A stretch of DNA of 24,647 nucleotides from JAQBDA01 sp032124675 (GTDB lineage: Bacteria > Chloroflexota > Anaerolineae > Anaerolineales > UBA4823). How positions within the stretch are numbered: position 1 is the stretch's first letter; each line of letters starts with the position of its first letter. The translations under genes and the position numbers were made by a program. Below are positions 1 to 7,731 of the stretch, one piece after another. The notes below the pieces were generated by a model. That model did no database searches. It was not told the origin of the DNA and was given only the letters and a program-made list of their open reading frames with translations. The stretch lies in contig JAQBDA010000228.1 in the NCBI GenBank assembly GCA_032124675.1, positions 1 through 24,647 on the forward strand. Reading direction: 5' to 3'.

Positions 1-471
1 AACCATGACATCTGGGCGGATGTCGAGATGGTCAAGCAAGGCCTGCGTGAATCACGGATCCCCGTCATGCTCAACCACGGCGTGCAGCTTACAGACGGCG
101 GCTCATCCATCAACCTGGTCGGTCTGGATGACGGCTGGAGCGGGCATGCCGATCTGGATGCAGCTTATCAGGGACTGCCGGAGGACACACCAACAGTCAT
201 GCTGCTGCACGAGCCAGACCTGGCGGACCAGTACGCTTATGACCCGCGAGTATCATTGATGCTGGCCGGGCACACGCATGGGGGTCAGGTCCGTTTCAAC
301 GGTAAGCCGATCATCGCACCTTACCTGGGGACAAAATATAATATGGGGTTGTTTCAGGTTGGGGATCTGTGGCTTTATACCAGCCCGGGAGTGGGTGTGA
401 TCAGCATTCCTATACGCTATAACTGCCCGCCAGAGGTTTCTGAAATCATCCTGGTCAACGGCAGCACCTGA
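1..471 (+). CDS. YkuE/YaeI-like metallophosphoesterase, 3' part
   Basis: This is the C-terminal 156 residues of a calcineurin-like metallophosphoesterase; the gene begins before the window. Reading frame 1 opens with N-H-D, the end of the GNHD/E metal-binding block. It continues with LLHEPD and then AGHTHGGQ, the last metal-ligand block typical of the YkuE/YaeI group, which acts on phosphodiesters, probably at the membrane surface. The substrate cannot be read from the sequence. It ends with TGA at 469-471. About 50 bases later a Tat-exported L,D-transpeptidase starts on the same strand, so the two may share a transcript concerned with the cell envelope. The family assignment is firm; the physiological role is inference. 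Confidence 0.88.
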   Translation, partial: NHDIWADVEMVKQGLRESRIPVMLNHGVQLTDGGSSINLVGLDDGWSGHADLDAAYQGLPEDTPTVMLLHEPDLADQYAYDPRVSLMLAGHTHGGQVRFNGKPIIAPYLGTKYNMGLFQVGDLWLYTSPGVGVISIPIRYNCPPEVSEIILVNGST

Positions 472-522
472 TGCTGTCAGAGTAGCTGGGATCTCCTCAC
501 CGAATAAAATCAACAGGCAGCG

Positions 523-1584
523 ATGAAATCCACAAAACTCTCGCGGCGGGAATTTTTGAAGATGAGCAGTGTGGGAGCCCTGGCGCTGACTGCCACACCG
601 CCGGGCATATTCCCCCCACAAGATAAAGAAATCCTGCCAGCGCCCATCGGTCGGGGCCGAATAACCACATCTGCCATCTATGTTTACAGCCAGCCGGATT
701 TCAACAGCCCGCGGCTGGGGATGCTGAAGCGGGATGAGCTGATCACAGTCAATGCAGAAATTAACTCTTATTATGGTCCGGCGTATAACCGGCGCTGGTA
801 CGAGCTAACAGATGGTTTCATACATAGCGCTTACGTCCAGCGTGTAGAGCATGCTTACGAGAACGCCAGTATCTTAAAGAACATCCCTGAGAGAGGCCGC
901 CTGGGCGAGATCACTGTACCCTATACCGATTCGCTGCGCCGCATCCGTCCGAACCAATGGCAGCCGCTCTACCGGCTGTACTACCAGTCGATCTTCTGGA
1001 TCACGGGGATGGACGAAGGCCCGGATGGGGAGCCCTGGTACCGTCTGACGGATGATCTTCTGCATGTGCATTTCTACATTCCCACCACTCACATCCGTCC
1101 TATTACTGTGGAAGAAATCACCCCCTTATCCTTATACACGCCAGGAGACCAGAAGAGGATCGAGATTTCCCTTGCCGAGCAAACCCTGACCGCCTATGAA
1201 GGCTCCTGGCCTATGCTGCACACACAAATCTCAACCGGAATACCCACTAAAAGCCCATCGCCGAATGGCATACCGACCGACACACCCAGCGGGCGCTTCT
1301 ACGTTCAGACCAAAATGCCCAGCCGGCATATGGGCGACGGCGAGCTGACAAGCGATATCGAGGCCTATGAGCTGCTCGGCGTGCCCTGGGTATGCTTCTT
1401 CCATAAAGACGGTTACGCCCTGCACGGCACTTACTGGCATAACAACTTCGGTCGCAGAATGAGTCATGGCTGTGTCAACCTGCGCAGCAGCGATGCGCTG
1501 TGGCTGTACCGCTGGACAACCCCCGTCGCCGGGCATCGAGACTGGTACCGGCGCGGCATGGGCACCCGGATCGATATCGTTTGA
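523..1584 (+). CDS. Tat-exported L,D-transpeptidase (YkuD domain)
   Basis: This 353-residue protein probably forms or remodels peptidoglycan cross-links, or anchors proteins to the wall, outside the membrane. The N terminus has a twin-arginine signal (S-R-R-E-F-L-K at residues 7-13) followed by a hydrophobic stretch. Residues about 45-110 and 120-190 resemble SH3-like repeats. A YkuD catalytic domain spans about 210-335. Its active-site block shows His301 in HGTYWHNNFG and SHGCVNL with His315 and the nucleophile Cys317, so the catalytic motif is complete. The start is preceded only by a weak purine stretch, but it places the Tat motif correctly. The gene converges on the ABC ATPase gene with 7 bases between the two stop codons. 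Family assignment is strong; the physiological substrate is unknown. Confidence 0.9.
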   Translation: MKSTKLSRREFLKMSSVGALALTATPPGIFPPQDKEILPAPIGRGRITTSAIYVYSQPDFNSPRLGMLKRDELITVNAEINSYYGPAYNRRWYELTDGFIHSAYVQRVEHAYENASILKNIPERGRLGEITVPYTDSLRRIRPNQWQPLYRLYYQSIFWITGMDEGPDGEPWYRLTDDLLHVHFYIPTTHIRPITVEEITPLSLYTPGDQKRIEISLAEQTLTAYEGSWPMLHTQISTGIPTKSPSPNGIPTDTPSGRFYVQTKMPSRHMGDGELTSDIEAYELLGVPWVCFFHKDGYALHGTYWHNNFGRRMSHGCVNLRSSDALWLYRWTTPVAGHRDWYRRGMGTRIDIV

Positions 1585-1591
1585 CGGGCTG

Positions 1592-2425
1592 CTAATCTGC
1601 GCCGGTCAGCAATCCCCGTAGAACATCCCCCTGCTCATCCGATATCCCAAGAGCATCTACAGCCAGGCTATCCCCACCAACAATGCGCTTACCCAGACCG
1701 GAGTGCCGCCACATCTTGAGGTCCTCCTCTAACGGGGAACCGATCAAGTCCTCTCGCACAATCTTGCCATCCGCCATCACCAGCACTCGTCGAGTCTGGC
1801 GGGCGACAGCCGGATCGTGGGTGACAACAATAAAGGTCGTTCCCTGGCTCTGGTTTATATCCCACAGCAGCTTGAGCAGCTCCTGCCCGGAGGCTGAATC
1901 AAGACTACCGGTCGGCTCGTCTGCCAGCACCAGAGGCGGGTTGTTCGCCAGGGAGCGTGCCACCGCAACCCTCTGCCGCTGACCGCCTGAGAGCTGGCTC
2001 GGTAGATGGTTCATCCGGTCCCCCAGACCACACAGCGTAAGCAGCTCCTCCGCCCGCGCATGGCGGGCACGCCGTCCCAGATACCCCATCATTGGCACTT
2101 CCACGTTTTCCCGGGCTGTCATGGTTGGCAACAGGTTGTGCAGCTGAAACATGAAACCCACCGTTTTCGCCCGGAAGCGGTCTTTATTGCGGATTTTCGC
2201 CACATCCTGCCCGTCAACAAACACCTGTCCACCGCTCGGTTTATCCAGTGCACCGATAATGTTCAGCAGCGTGCTTTTACCGCTACCGCTGGGTCCCATG
2301 ACAGCTACCAGCTCACCATGTGCCACCTGCATATTGACCCCATCCAGGGCGCGGATCTCTTCGCCATCGCCATAGACGCGGGTCAGATCATGCGCGACAA
2401 CTATCCACTTCGTAGGCTCTGCCAT
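1592..2425 (-). CDS. ABC transporter ATPase, LolD/MacB type
   Basis: This 277-residue nucleotide-binding subunit energises the exporter encoded by the two genes upstream of it on this strand. Visible motifs are Walker A GPSGSGKST (residues 44-52), Q-loop FMFQLHNLLP, signature LSGGQRQRV (145-153), Walker B LVLADEPTGSLD (165-176) and the switch histidine His203 in THD. The EPTGSLDS wording and the neighbours place it in the LolD/MacB/FtsE class, which works with FtsX-like permeases by mechanotransmission. The domain normally ends near residue 225; here about 45 extra residues of unknown function follow. GAGGAG lies 8 bases before the ATG and supports this start. It is the last gene of the tetR-permease-adaptor-ATPase operon. 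Confidence 0.93.
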   Translation of the reverse strand: MAEPTKWIVVAHDLTRVYGDGEEIRALDGVNMQVAHGELVAVMGPSGSGKSTLLNIIGALDKPSGGQVFVDGQDVAKIRNKDRFRAKTVGFMFQLHNLLPTMTARENVEVPMMGYLGRRARHARAEELLTLCGLGDRMNHLPSQLSGGQRQRVAVARSLANNPPLVLADEPTGSLDSASGQELLKLLWDINQSQGTTFIVVTHDPAVARQTRRVLVMADGKIVREDLIGSPLEEDLKMWRHSGLGKRIVGGDSLAVDALGISDEQGDVLRGLLTGAD

Positions 2426-2459
2426 CAGACAACTCCTCGATCAGCCTGCCATCTCACCC

Positions 2460-3644
2460 TTAATCCACCTGAATATCGACAAAAGCCGTCATGCCCCAGC
2501 GCAGATTTTCAGGGATATCGGCTAATTCAATCACTACCGGGTAATTAACGCCTGCGCCTTCATCTGCCTTGGATGCAATGCGCACAACAATGCCTTCTAC
2601 CACGGTATCAGGCAGGGCGTCAAATGTGACCGTCACCTTGTCGCCGACCTCTACACGGGCGACGTCGATTTCATTTAGGTCAGTCGTTTCCACACGAAGA
2701 TGGTCAAGATCCGCTACAGTCAGCACCGGCTGTCCTGGAGCAATCCACTCGTTAGCGTGGACGCCTAGCTCGCTGACCATACCAGCGAATGGCGCCTGTA
2801 GAAATTGATCGTCCAGGGCGGCAATCGACGCTTTCAGCTGCTCCTCCGAATTGGCGATGCGCTCTTCCGCCAGGGCTACTTCGGCTGGATCAGGGCCTGC
2901 CTGATACATCTGGTAATCCCGCTCGGCGATTGCGAGCTGTGCTTCTGCCAGCATAAGATTTGCCTCGGCTTCGGCAATATCCAGGTCATTTGCTGAACCT
3001 TTCAGGTTGTTCAGCCGTCGCACCGCTGCATCGTAATCCTGTTTGGCTTTGGCCTTCTTATTCAACAATCCTGCCCGAGTAAGGTTATCCTCTGGCTTGT
3101 TCTCGTATGGCTCGTAATCTTCTTTTGCCTTGTCCAGTTTATCTTTCGCCATGATCATGGTTGCCATGGCTTGCTCGATATTGGCTTCGGAGGAGGGTGT
3201 GTTCAGATTGCGCACCCGCCGCTCGGCATCCCGTATGGCAAGCCGGGCGTCAACAATGGCTTGATTCGATCCGGCAACCATCAGTTCTGGGTCCTCATAC
3301 AGCTTCTCCAGCGCATGCTCTGCGGCTGCAAGCTCATACCTGGCAGCTGCAATGGCAGCCTCCAGCTGCTCTTTGCCTTGAAGCCTGATAAGCATTTGAC
3401 CTGCTTCCACTGCCTCATCCTCACTGACCGCCAGCTCTTCCACGACCCCCGACCCTGGCAGGCTCAAACGCGCCCACTGCAGCGGGACAACAACTCCTGT
3501 GGCGCTCACCACTGGATTGAACTCTTCCAGCGGTTCAGGCTGCGGGGTAGGCGTCGCCTGCCCGGGCAGCACGCTGCAAGAGGTCAGAATCAGCCCGAGA
3601 ACAGCACCCCATATCATCCATAAATGAATCTTTCTGGTTTTCAT
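2460..3644 (-). CDS. Lipoprotein membrane-fusion (HlyD/MacA-like) adaptor
   Basis: This is the periplasmic or extracytoplasmic adaptor of the ABC exporter, 394 residues from the start chosen here. The N terminus is a lipoprotein signal with lipobox L-T-S-C (lipidated Cys at residue 23). It is followed by a biotinyl-lipoyl-like half (VVEELAVSEDEAVEAGQML), a long alpha-helical hairpin at about 80-270 rich in Ala, Glu and Lys, the return lipoyl half (QAPFAGMVSELGVHANEWI) and a beta-barrel. An ATG at 3650 is also possible, but AGGAG ends only one base before it, whereas it lies 7 bases before the ATG at 3644, so the latter is preferred. It sits between the permease and ATPase genes. In a monoderm-like cell it would not need an outer-membrane partner, and none is encoded here. 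Confidence 0.88.
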   Translation of the reverse strand: MKTRKIHLWMIWGAVLGLILTSCSVLPGQATPTPQPEPLEEFNPVVSATGVVVPLQWARLSLPGSGVVEELAVSEDEAVEAGQMLIRLQGKEQLEAAIAAARYELAAAEHALEKLYEDPELMVAGSNQAIVDARLAIRDAERRVRNLNTPSSEANIEQAMATMIMAKDKLDKAKEDYEPYENKPEDNLTRAGLLNKKAKAKQDYDAAVRRLNNLKGSANDLDIAEAEANLMLAEAQLAIAERDYQMYQAGPDPAEVALAEERIANSEEQLKASIAALDDQFLQAPFAGMVSELGVHANEWIAPGQPVLTVADLDHLRVETTDLNEIDVARVEVGDKVTVTFDALPDTVVEGIVVRIASKADEGAGVNYPVVIELADIPENLRWGMTAFVDIQVD

Positions 3645-3661
3645 TTTCATACTCCTATAGA

Positions 3662-3707
3662 ACCATCTTTCCCGTCCAGCTCATATTTCCGGATGTCCCA
3701 AGATGGT
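3662..3707. repeat. 8-base inverted repeat between permease and adaptor genes
   Basis: ACCATCTT at 3662-3669 is matched exactly by AAGATGGT at 3700-3707, enclosing 30 bases between the permease stop and the adaptor start. It could form an mRNA stem that separates expression of the two genes. There is no T-run, so it is not a standard terminator. Arms of this length can also occur by chance. Confidence 0.3.
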
Positions 3708-3709
3708 GT

Positions 3710-5953
3710 TTATTCATATCTCAAGGCCTCCACCGGCTGCAGACGCGTAGCCCGGTAGGCCGGGTAGAGGCCTCCCAGCAAACCCAGCAGCACGGCAGTG
3801 GTAATCGCCCGCACGAATACCTGGAGCTCCCAGACTGGCTGGAGCAGCGGTCCAACAGTAGGCGCCATGCCAATCAAAGCTACCAGACCAAAGGCGATGG
3901 CAACGCCTACCCCGGCACCGATCAACCCAAGCCAGAGGGCTTCGGTCAGGATCAACCCCAGGATAGATCGCCTACCCCAGCCCAACGCCCGCAGCACACC
4001 GATCTCGCGCGTGCGCTCGAACACAGCCATCAGCATGGTGTTCAGCACGCCGACCCCGCCGACTGCGATCGCCAGGAAAGAGATGCCTCCGATCAGAGCA
4101 TTTACAGTTTGCATATCCGGCATCTGGTCGACAAAATCGCCGCTCAATGAGGCGGCTGCCTCTGGATATTCCTCGTTTATCCAGCTTACTACCTCCCCAG
4201 CTTCGTCGGGGTTATGCATCTTGATGGCGTACATGCTTACCTTATGCGGTCGCCCAGCAAGAATCTGTGAATCACGCAGGGTCATCACACCGCCCATCTC
4301 TTCCCAGCCGACCTTGGTCTCGTAGATGCCAACTACTCGATAGCGCGAGCCGCTCAATTCAATCGTGCTGCCCACGCCTTGATTCAGCGCCTCTGCCATC
4401 GTGCGCCCGATAATCACCTGCCTGTTGCCCGTCAGCGGTTCTCCTTCAACAATCTTGTATCGCTGTATGGCGTATTCATTTGGTTCGTATCCAAATAGGA
4501 TGAAAAAGCTGTTCGCTTCTGGCAGCATGACAGCGGTGAACAGCACCCCGCTGGCACTCTGAACCGCTGGCAGCGCTTCGATCTTATCGCCGATGCGCTC
4601 ATCCAGGGCGCTGAACTCAGTATCGGTAATGTTTGCCTGCCGGACCATGATCTCAGTACCACCGAACACGCCTTCCATTGAAGTTAGCATGCCGCGAATG
4701 GTGCCCTCCAATGCCATAATTGCCCCCACGGTAAGACCGATCGTGCCTACCGTCAGCAGGGTGCGCAGCGAGCGCTGGTACAAGCTCTGGAGAGACATGC
4801 CTCCAACCGGAAGCCTCCGCACCTTACCACCTGAGCTGCCCCCTTCATAGCGCAGTGCTTCAACAGGCTGCAGACGCGAGGCACGCCATGCGGGGTACAG
4901 CCCACCGATCAAGCCCAAAACTAAAACAACGATGGCTGCCTGGATGAGCAGCGAGTTTGAGATCGTCGCCGTTGCCAATCCGAGCAGAACGGTCTCGTTG
5001 GAAAGCAAATAGAGCAGCAGCCACCCGATGAGCACGCCGAGAAGACCGCCTGTCAGGCTGACCAGTAATGTCTCGCCGAGAATCATCCACAGCACGCGGC
5101 GACCGCTCCACCCCACCGCTCGCAACACGCCGATCTCGCGTGTGCGCTCAAAGATTGCCATGAGCTGAGCGTTCATCATACCCACGCCACCGATCACGAT
5201 CGCCAGCCCCCCGATCGCCCAGACATAACCGCGCAGCATGTCCGCCATTGTCTGCTCGTTGGCGAACTCATCGATGCCGCTCAAAGTGTAATCCGGCCAC
5301 TTGCGCTCCACCCGGCTTACGAAACGCTCGCGCAATGAGGGTTCTTTAAGCTGCAGATAGAAAACGCTGACCTGGCGCGGCTTGCCGACTAGCTCCTGAG
5401 CGTCCTTCAGCGGAAGGACAGCCGCCGAATCCTCAAATGCATCGCCTGTCTCGTAGATTCCGATGACACGGAAGGCGCTGTTGGTCAGGTTGATGATATC
5501 TCCAGGCGCTTTCTTCAGCAGTTCCGCGGCGGCAGATCCCAACAGCACCGGCTTACCGCGCACCGCAAGGGCTTCATGACTGTCTAACGCAGCCCCCTCG
5601 ATAATCTGGAAGCGGTCGAGAACGAAGCTATCTACTGGATATCCAAAAACGAAGAAGAACGGCTCACCCTCTGTCTGGCTCCACCCCTGCAGCATTCCGC
5701 TGATCGCAGAGACTTCAGGCATGTTCGCCAGCTCACCCCCAATGCTCTCATCTACTGAGCTGTAGCTGATATCAAACGAGTTCGGCTGGCTCAACACCAG
5801 GTCGGCTTTGCTGCCGGATAGCATTGCGCCATAGCCGGCCTCCAGGCTGTCTGCCAGCGCACCCAGGGCGATGATTGCCGCAACACCGATGCTTATTCCG
5901 ACCATGGTCAGAATCGTGCGAGTTTTTCGGCGCAGTAAGTTTTTGATCAGCAT
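3710..5953 (-). CDS. Tandem-duplicated FtsX/MacB-like ABC permease
   Basis: This 747-residue membrane protein contains two complete permease units in one chain. Unit 1 spans residues 1-370 and unit 2 about 386-747. Each has an N-terminal membrane helix, a MacB-type periplasmic core domain of about 200 residues, and a C-terminal three-helix FtsX domain. Both end in the same RLQPVEALRYE motif, and both contain F-E-R-T-R-E-I-G-V-L-R-A before the second membrane segment. Usual MacB or LolC/E permeases are single units that dimerise, so this chain can supply the whole transmembrane pore. The substrate is unknown; family members export peptides, lipids, lipoproteins or antibiotics. It is the second gene of the TetR-controlled operon, followed by its adaptor and ATPase. 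Confidence 0.92.
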   Translation of the reverse strand: MLIKNLLRRKTRTILTMVGISIGVAAIIALGALADSLEAGYGAMLSGSKADLVLSQPNSFDISYSSVDESIGGELANMPEVSAISGMLQGWSQTEGEPFFFVFGYPVDSFVLDRFQIIEGAALDSHEALAVRGKPVLLGSAAAELLKKAPGDIINLTNSAFRVIGIYETGDAFEDSAAVLPLKDAQELVGKPRQVSVFYLQLKEPSLRERFVSRVERKWPDYTLSGIDEFANEQTMADMLRGYVWAIGGLAIVIGGVGMMNAQLMAIFERTREIGVLRAVGWSGRRVLWMILGETLLVSLTGGLLGVLIGWLLLYLLSNETVLLGLATATISNSLLIQAAIVVLVLGLIGGLYPAWRASRLQPVEALRYEGGSSGGKVRRLPVGGMSLQSLYQRSLRTLLTVGTIGLTVGAIMALEGTIRGMLTSMEGVFGGTEIMVRQANITDTEFSALDERIGDKIEALPAVQSASGVLFTAVMLPEANSFFILFGYEPNEYAIQRYKIVEGEPLTGNRQVIIGRTMAEALNQGVGSTIELSGSRYRVVGIYETKVGWEEMGGVMTLRDSQILAGRPHKVSMYAIKMHNPDEAGEVVSWINEEYPEAAASLSGDFVDQMPDMQTVNALIGGISFLAIAVGGVGVLNTMLMAVFERTREIGVLRALGWGRRSILGLILTEALWLGLIGAGVGVAIAFGLVALIGMAPTVGPLLQPVWELQVFVRAITTAVLLGLLGGLYPAYRATRLQPVEALRYE

Positions 5954-6034
5954 GATCTTCTACCTTCAGCCAAGCATTATCACATCCACTCGTTCCTGAT
6001 CCCCATATTTCTATACAAGGAAACCCTGAGCACT

Positions 6035-6655
6035 TTACCCAAGCGGAGCAGCACCGTCGACGAATATAGAGGCGATAACCTGGGATAATTCATCCCATTG
6101 AGACTGGATCAACGGATCTCCCAGCACTTCCAATACATATAACCCAAGCATCAAAGCCACGAGCATTCGGGCCGTATAGGGGACATGGATTATGCGAAAC
6201 TGACCCTTATCGAGAAGCTCCTGCAAGTGCCGGGAAATCAAGATTATCCCTGGGGATATCTGCTCATCGTAGTATCTTTGGCGAAGTTCGGGATTAACCA
6301 TTATCTCCGATAACACAGATTGAAGCATTGGATGGTACTGGTCTGTCATCTCACGACGCCCCTTCATCATCTTGATAAGGAACTCCCGTGCATCCTGCGA
6401 CACCACCTGGTCGAACTGGTCTGCCTCAGATGGCAAATCATCGAGCATATCCATGATGTCGAGCAGTAAGTCATCTTTGCTATCGAAATAGTTATACAAA
6501 GTGCCTTCCGAGACATCTGCCTTTTCAGCAATATCACGTGTTGTTGTACGATGAAAACCCTTCTCAGCAAACAAATTGGCAGCAGCAGTGATGATTTGCA
6601 TCTTTCGCTCTGCTGCACGGCGCTCCCGGCGAGTAAATTGGTTAGATTCGACCAT
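6035..6655 (-). CDS. TetR/AcrR-family transcriptional repressor
   Basis: This regulator of about 206 residues heads the ABC exporter operon and probably represses it. The N-terminal helix-turn-helix is clear: AANLFAEKGFHRTTTRDIAEKADVSEGTLYNYFDSKDDLL. The rest is a helical ligand-binding domain of unknown ligand. An upstream in-frame ATG at 6706 would add 17 residues but lies inside the operator and transcription start region. The ATG at 6655 has a strong GGAGGT (6668-6663) 7 bases upstream and is the better start. Two TetR-like palindromes overlap the promoter just in front, which is the standard arrangement for autorepression and derepression by a transported compound. The ligand and the regulation are inferred. 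Confidence 0.92.
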   Translation of the reverse strand: MVESNQFTRRERRAAERKMQIITAAANLFAEKGFHRTTTRDIAEKADVSEGTLYNYFDSKDDLLLDIMDMLDDLPSEADQFDQVVSQDAREFLIKMMKGRREMTDQYHPMLQSVLSEIMVNPELRQRYYDEQISPGIILISRHLQELLDKGQFRIIHVPYTARMLVALMLGLYVLEVLGDPLIQSQWDELSQVIASIFVDGAAPLG

Positions 6656-6690
6656 TCTGTACACCTCCAAAGATAACAATTTCAACAACA

Positions 6691-6729
6691 ATGAGTGAGT
6701 GCTCACCTTATGAGTGGGCGCTCACTCAT
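6691..6729. promoter_or_regulatory. Tandem TetR-type operator
   Basis: Two adjacent palindromic sites lie here, centred 19 bases apart. The stronger, 6710-6729, reads ATGAGTGGGCGCTCACTCAT, symmetric except for one pair. The weaker, 6691-6710, shares the left half ATGAGTGAGT and then GCTCAC. The outer arms also form a perfect 10-base inverted repeat (AATGAGTGAG at 6690-6699 with CTCACTCATT at 6721-6730). TGAGTGA-type palindromes are common TetR-family operators. The block covers the predicted transcription start of the tetR operon, so binding would occlude RNA polymerase. Confidence 0.75.
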
Positions 6730-6756
6730 TATATATTAGTTTTTACCGGCTGTCAA
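6728..6756 (-). promoter_or_regulatory. Consensus sigma-70-type promoter of the tetR-ABC operon
   Basis: On the minus strand there is an exact TTGACA (6756-6751), a 17-base spacer, and an exact TATAAT (6733-6728). Transcription should start near 6721, inside the tandem operator. A perfect consensus with ideal spacing predicts a very strong promoter that would need tight repression, which matches the operator overlap. Confidence 0.8.
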
Positions 6757-6851
6757 TGATGGATTGTGATATCTGGAACTATTCGTTGCCTGTAATCGTC
6801 TACGTGTTAGTTGAGTTCGCAACAGAACTTTAGGCGAATAAAGGAGATGCG

Positions 6852-7652
6852 ATGGTATCCATACGAAAATTTTTCATCCCAATCCTGGCATTTGGCATGC
6901 TGCTTGCCAGTTGCACGGTAGTTGAGAGCACAACCCCTAAATCATCCCCCTCCCTTGAGCCCCTTACTTCAACGGGCGACCCGGTCATGCCGAACCCTAC
7001 CGAGCCAACCAGCCAGGCTGCTCTACCCAACCCGGCTTCTGAATATTGCGAGCAGAAGGGGGGCAAGCTGGAAATTCGCACCGCGGCAGACGGCAGCCAG
7101 ACGGGTATATGCCTGTTCCAGGATGGAAGCCAATGCGAGGAGTGGGCGTTCTACCGCGGAGAATGCGCGCCCGGTCAGGGCGCAAAGGCTGCTGCTGCAG
7201 GAGACGCACCCAGCTACGTGAATGAAAGCTATGGATTTACTCTCAATCCACCCACTGAGTGGAAGATCGAACAGCACCCCGACTATCTGATCCTCAACCG
7301 TCCGGGCGCCAGGATTTTTATCGGCTACCAATGGGCGGATGAGGATCCTAAACCGTTCCGCACTGGAATGCCTTCTGGCGAATTCATAGACGGGGGAGAA
7401 GCATCCCTGCTCGGGCAAGCAGTTCCAAAACAAATTCTGGTCTTCGAAGGGAAGAACAAAGTTGTAGCCTACAATGGCAGGATCAAGGTCGGGAATCTCA
7501 TCCTGGTGATATACCTGGACCCGGTAGAAACGGCTGGTACCAGCTACCAGGACGTCGATATTCCCCCGGAACTCATCAGTGAAGCCGACCAGATCATCGC
7601 CACATTCGCCTTGAGCAGCGGAGAAGTGCCCCGGCTGGAATTCAATCCCTGA
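6852..7652 (+). CDS. DUF333-containing secreted lipoprotein, function unknown
   Basis: This 266-residue lipoprotein has signal peptide and lipobox L-A-S-C near residue 21, followed by a Ser/Thr/Pro-rich linker. Residues about 57-98 match the DUF333 pattern: NPASEYCEQKGG, then GICLFQDGSQCEEWAF and YRGEC. DUF333 proteins are annotated as putative haemolysins, but no activity is proven. After a short linker, about 115-260 looks like a separate globular unit of the PsbP-like or lipoprotein-attached type (YVNESYGFTLNPPTEWKIE). The start is backed by AAGGAG about 6 bases upstream. It is divergent from the tetR operon and converges on the oxidase operon. A link to the exporter is possible but unproven. 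Confidence 0.8.
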   Translation: MVSIRKFFIPILAFGMLLASCTVVESTTPKSSPSLEPLTSTGDPVMPNPTEPTSQAALPNPASEYCEQKGGKLEIRTAADGSQTGICLFQDGSQCEEWAFYRGECAPGQGAKAAAAGDAPSYVNESYGFTLNPPTEWKIEQHPDYLILNRPGARIFIGYQWADEDPKPFRTGMPSGEFIDGGEASLLGQAVPKQILVFEGKNKVVAYNGRIKVGNLILVIYLDPVETAGTSYQDVDIPPELISEADQIIATFALSSGEVPRLEFNP

Positions 7653-7676
7653 GTATTACAAGAAATTAAAAATATA

Positions 7677-7706
7677 AGAGAGGGCCGGATTTTTCCAGCC
7701 CTCTCT
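7677..7706 (-). terminator. Intrinsic terminator of the oxidase operon
   Basis: A 9-bp perfect stem (AGAGAGGGC at 7677-7685 with GCCCTCTCT at 7698-7706) has two further G-C pairs inside the loop region. On the minus strand it is followed by a T-rich tract (7676-7661), so it is oriented to stop transcription leaving the ctaA-ctaB gene. There is no T-run on the plus side, so it is at best a weak terminator for the convergent lipoprotein gene. Confidence 0.85.
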
Positions 7707-7731
7707 CCATACCAGTAATCTGTCTGTAACG

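Noticed and set aside
253..621. Minus-strand open frame over the phosphoesterase end and transpeptidase start
   Set aside because: It crosses two well-supported plus-strand genes, has no recognisable motif and looks like a shadow frame.
4860..5111. Additional open frames inside the permease and MoeA-type genes
   Set aside because: All lie within long, motif-rich coding regions and show no independent ribosome site or domain.
6656..6706. Longer TetR protein starting at 6706
   Set aside because: The start would sit inside the operator and just after the predicted transcription start; the ATG at 6655 has a strong GGAGGT at 7 bases.
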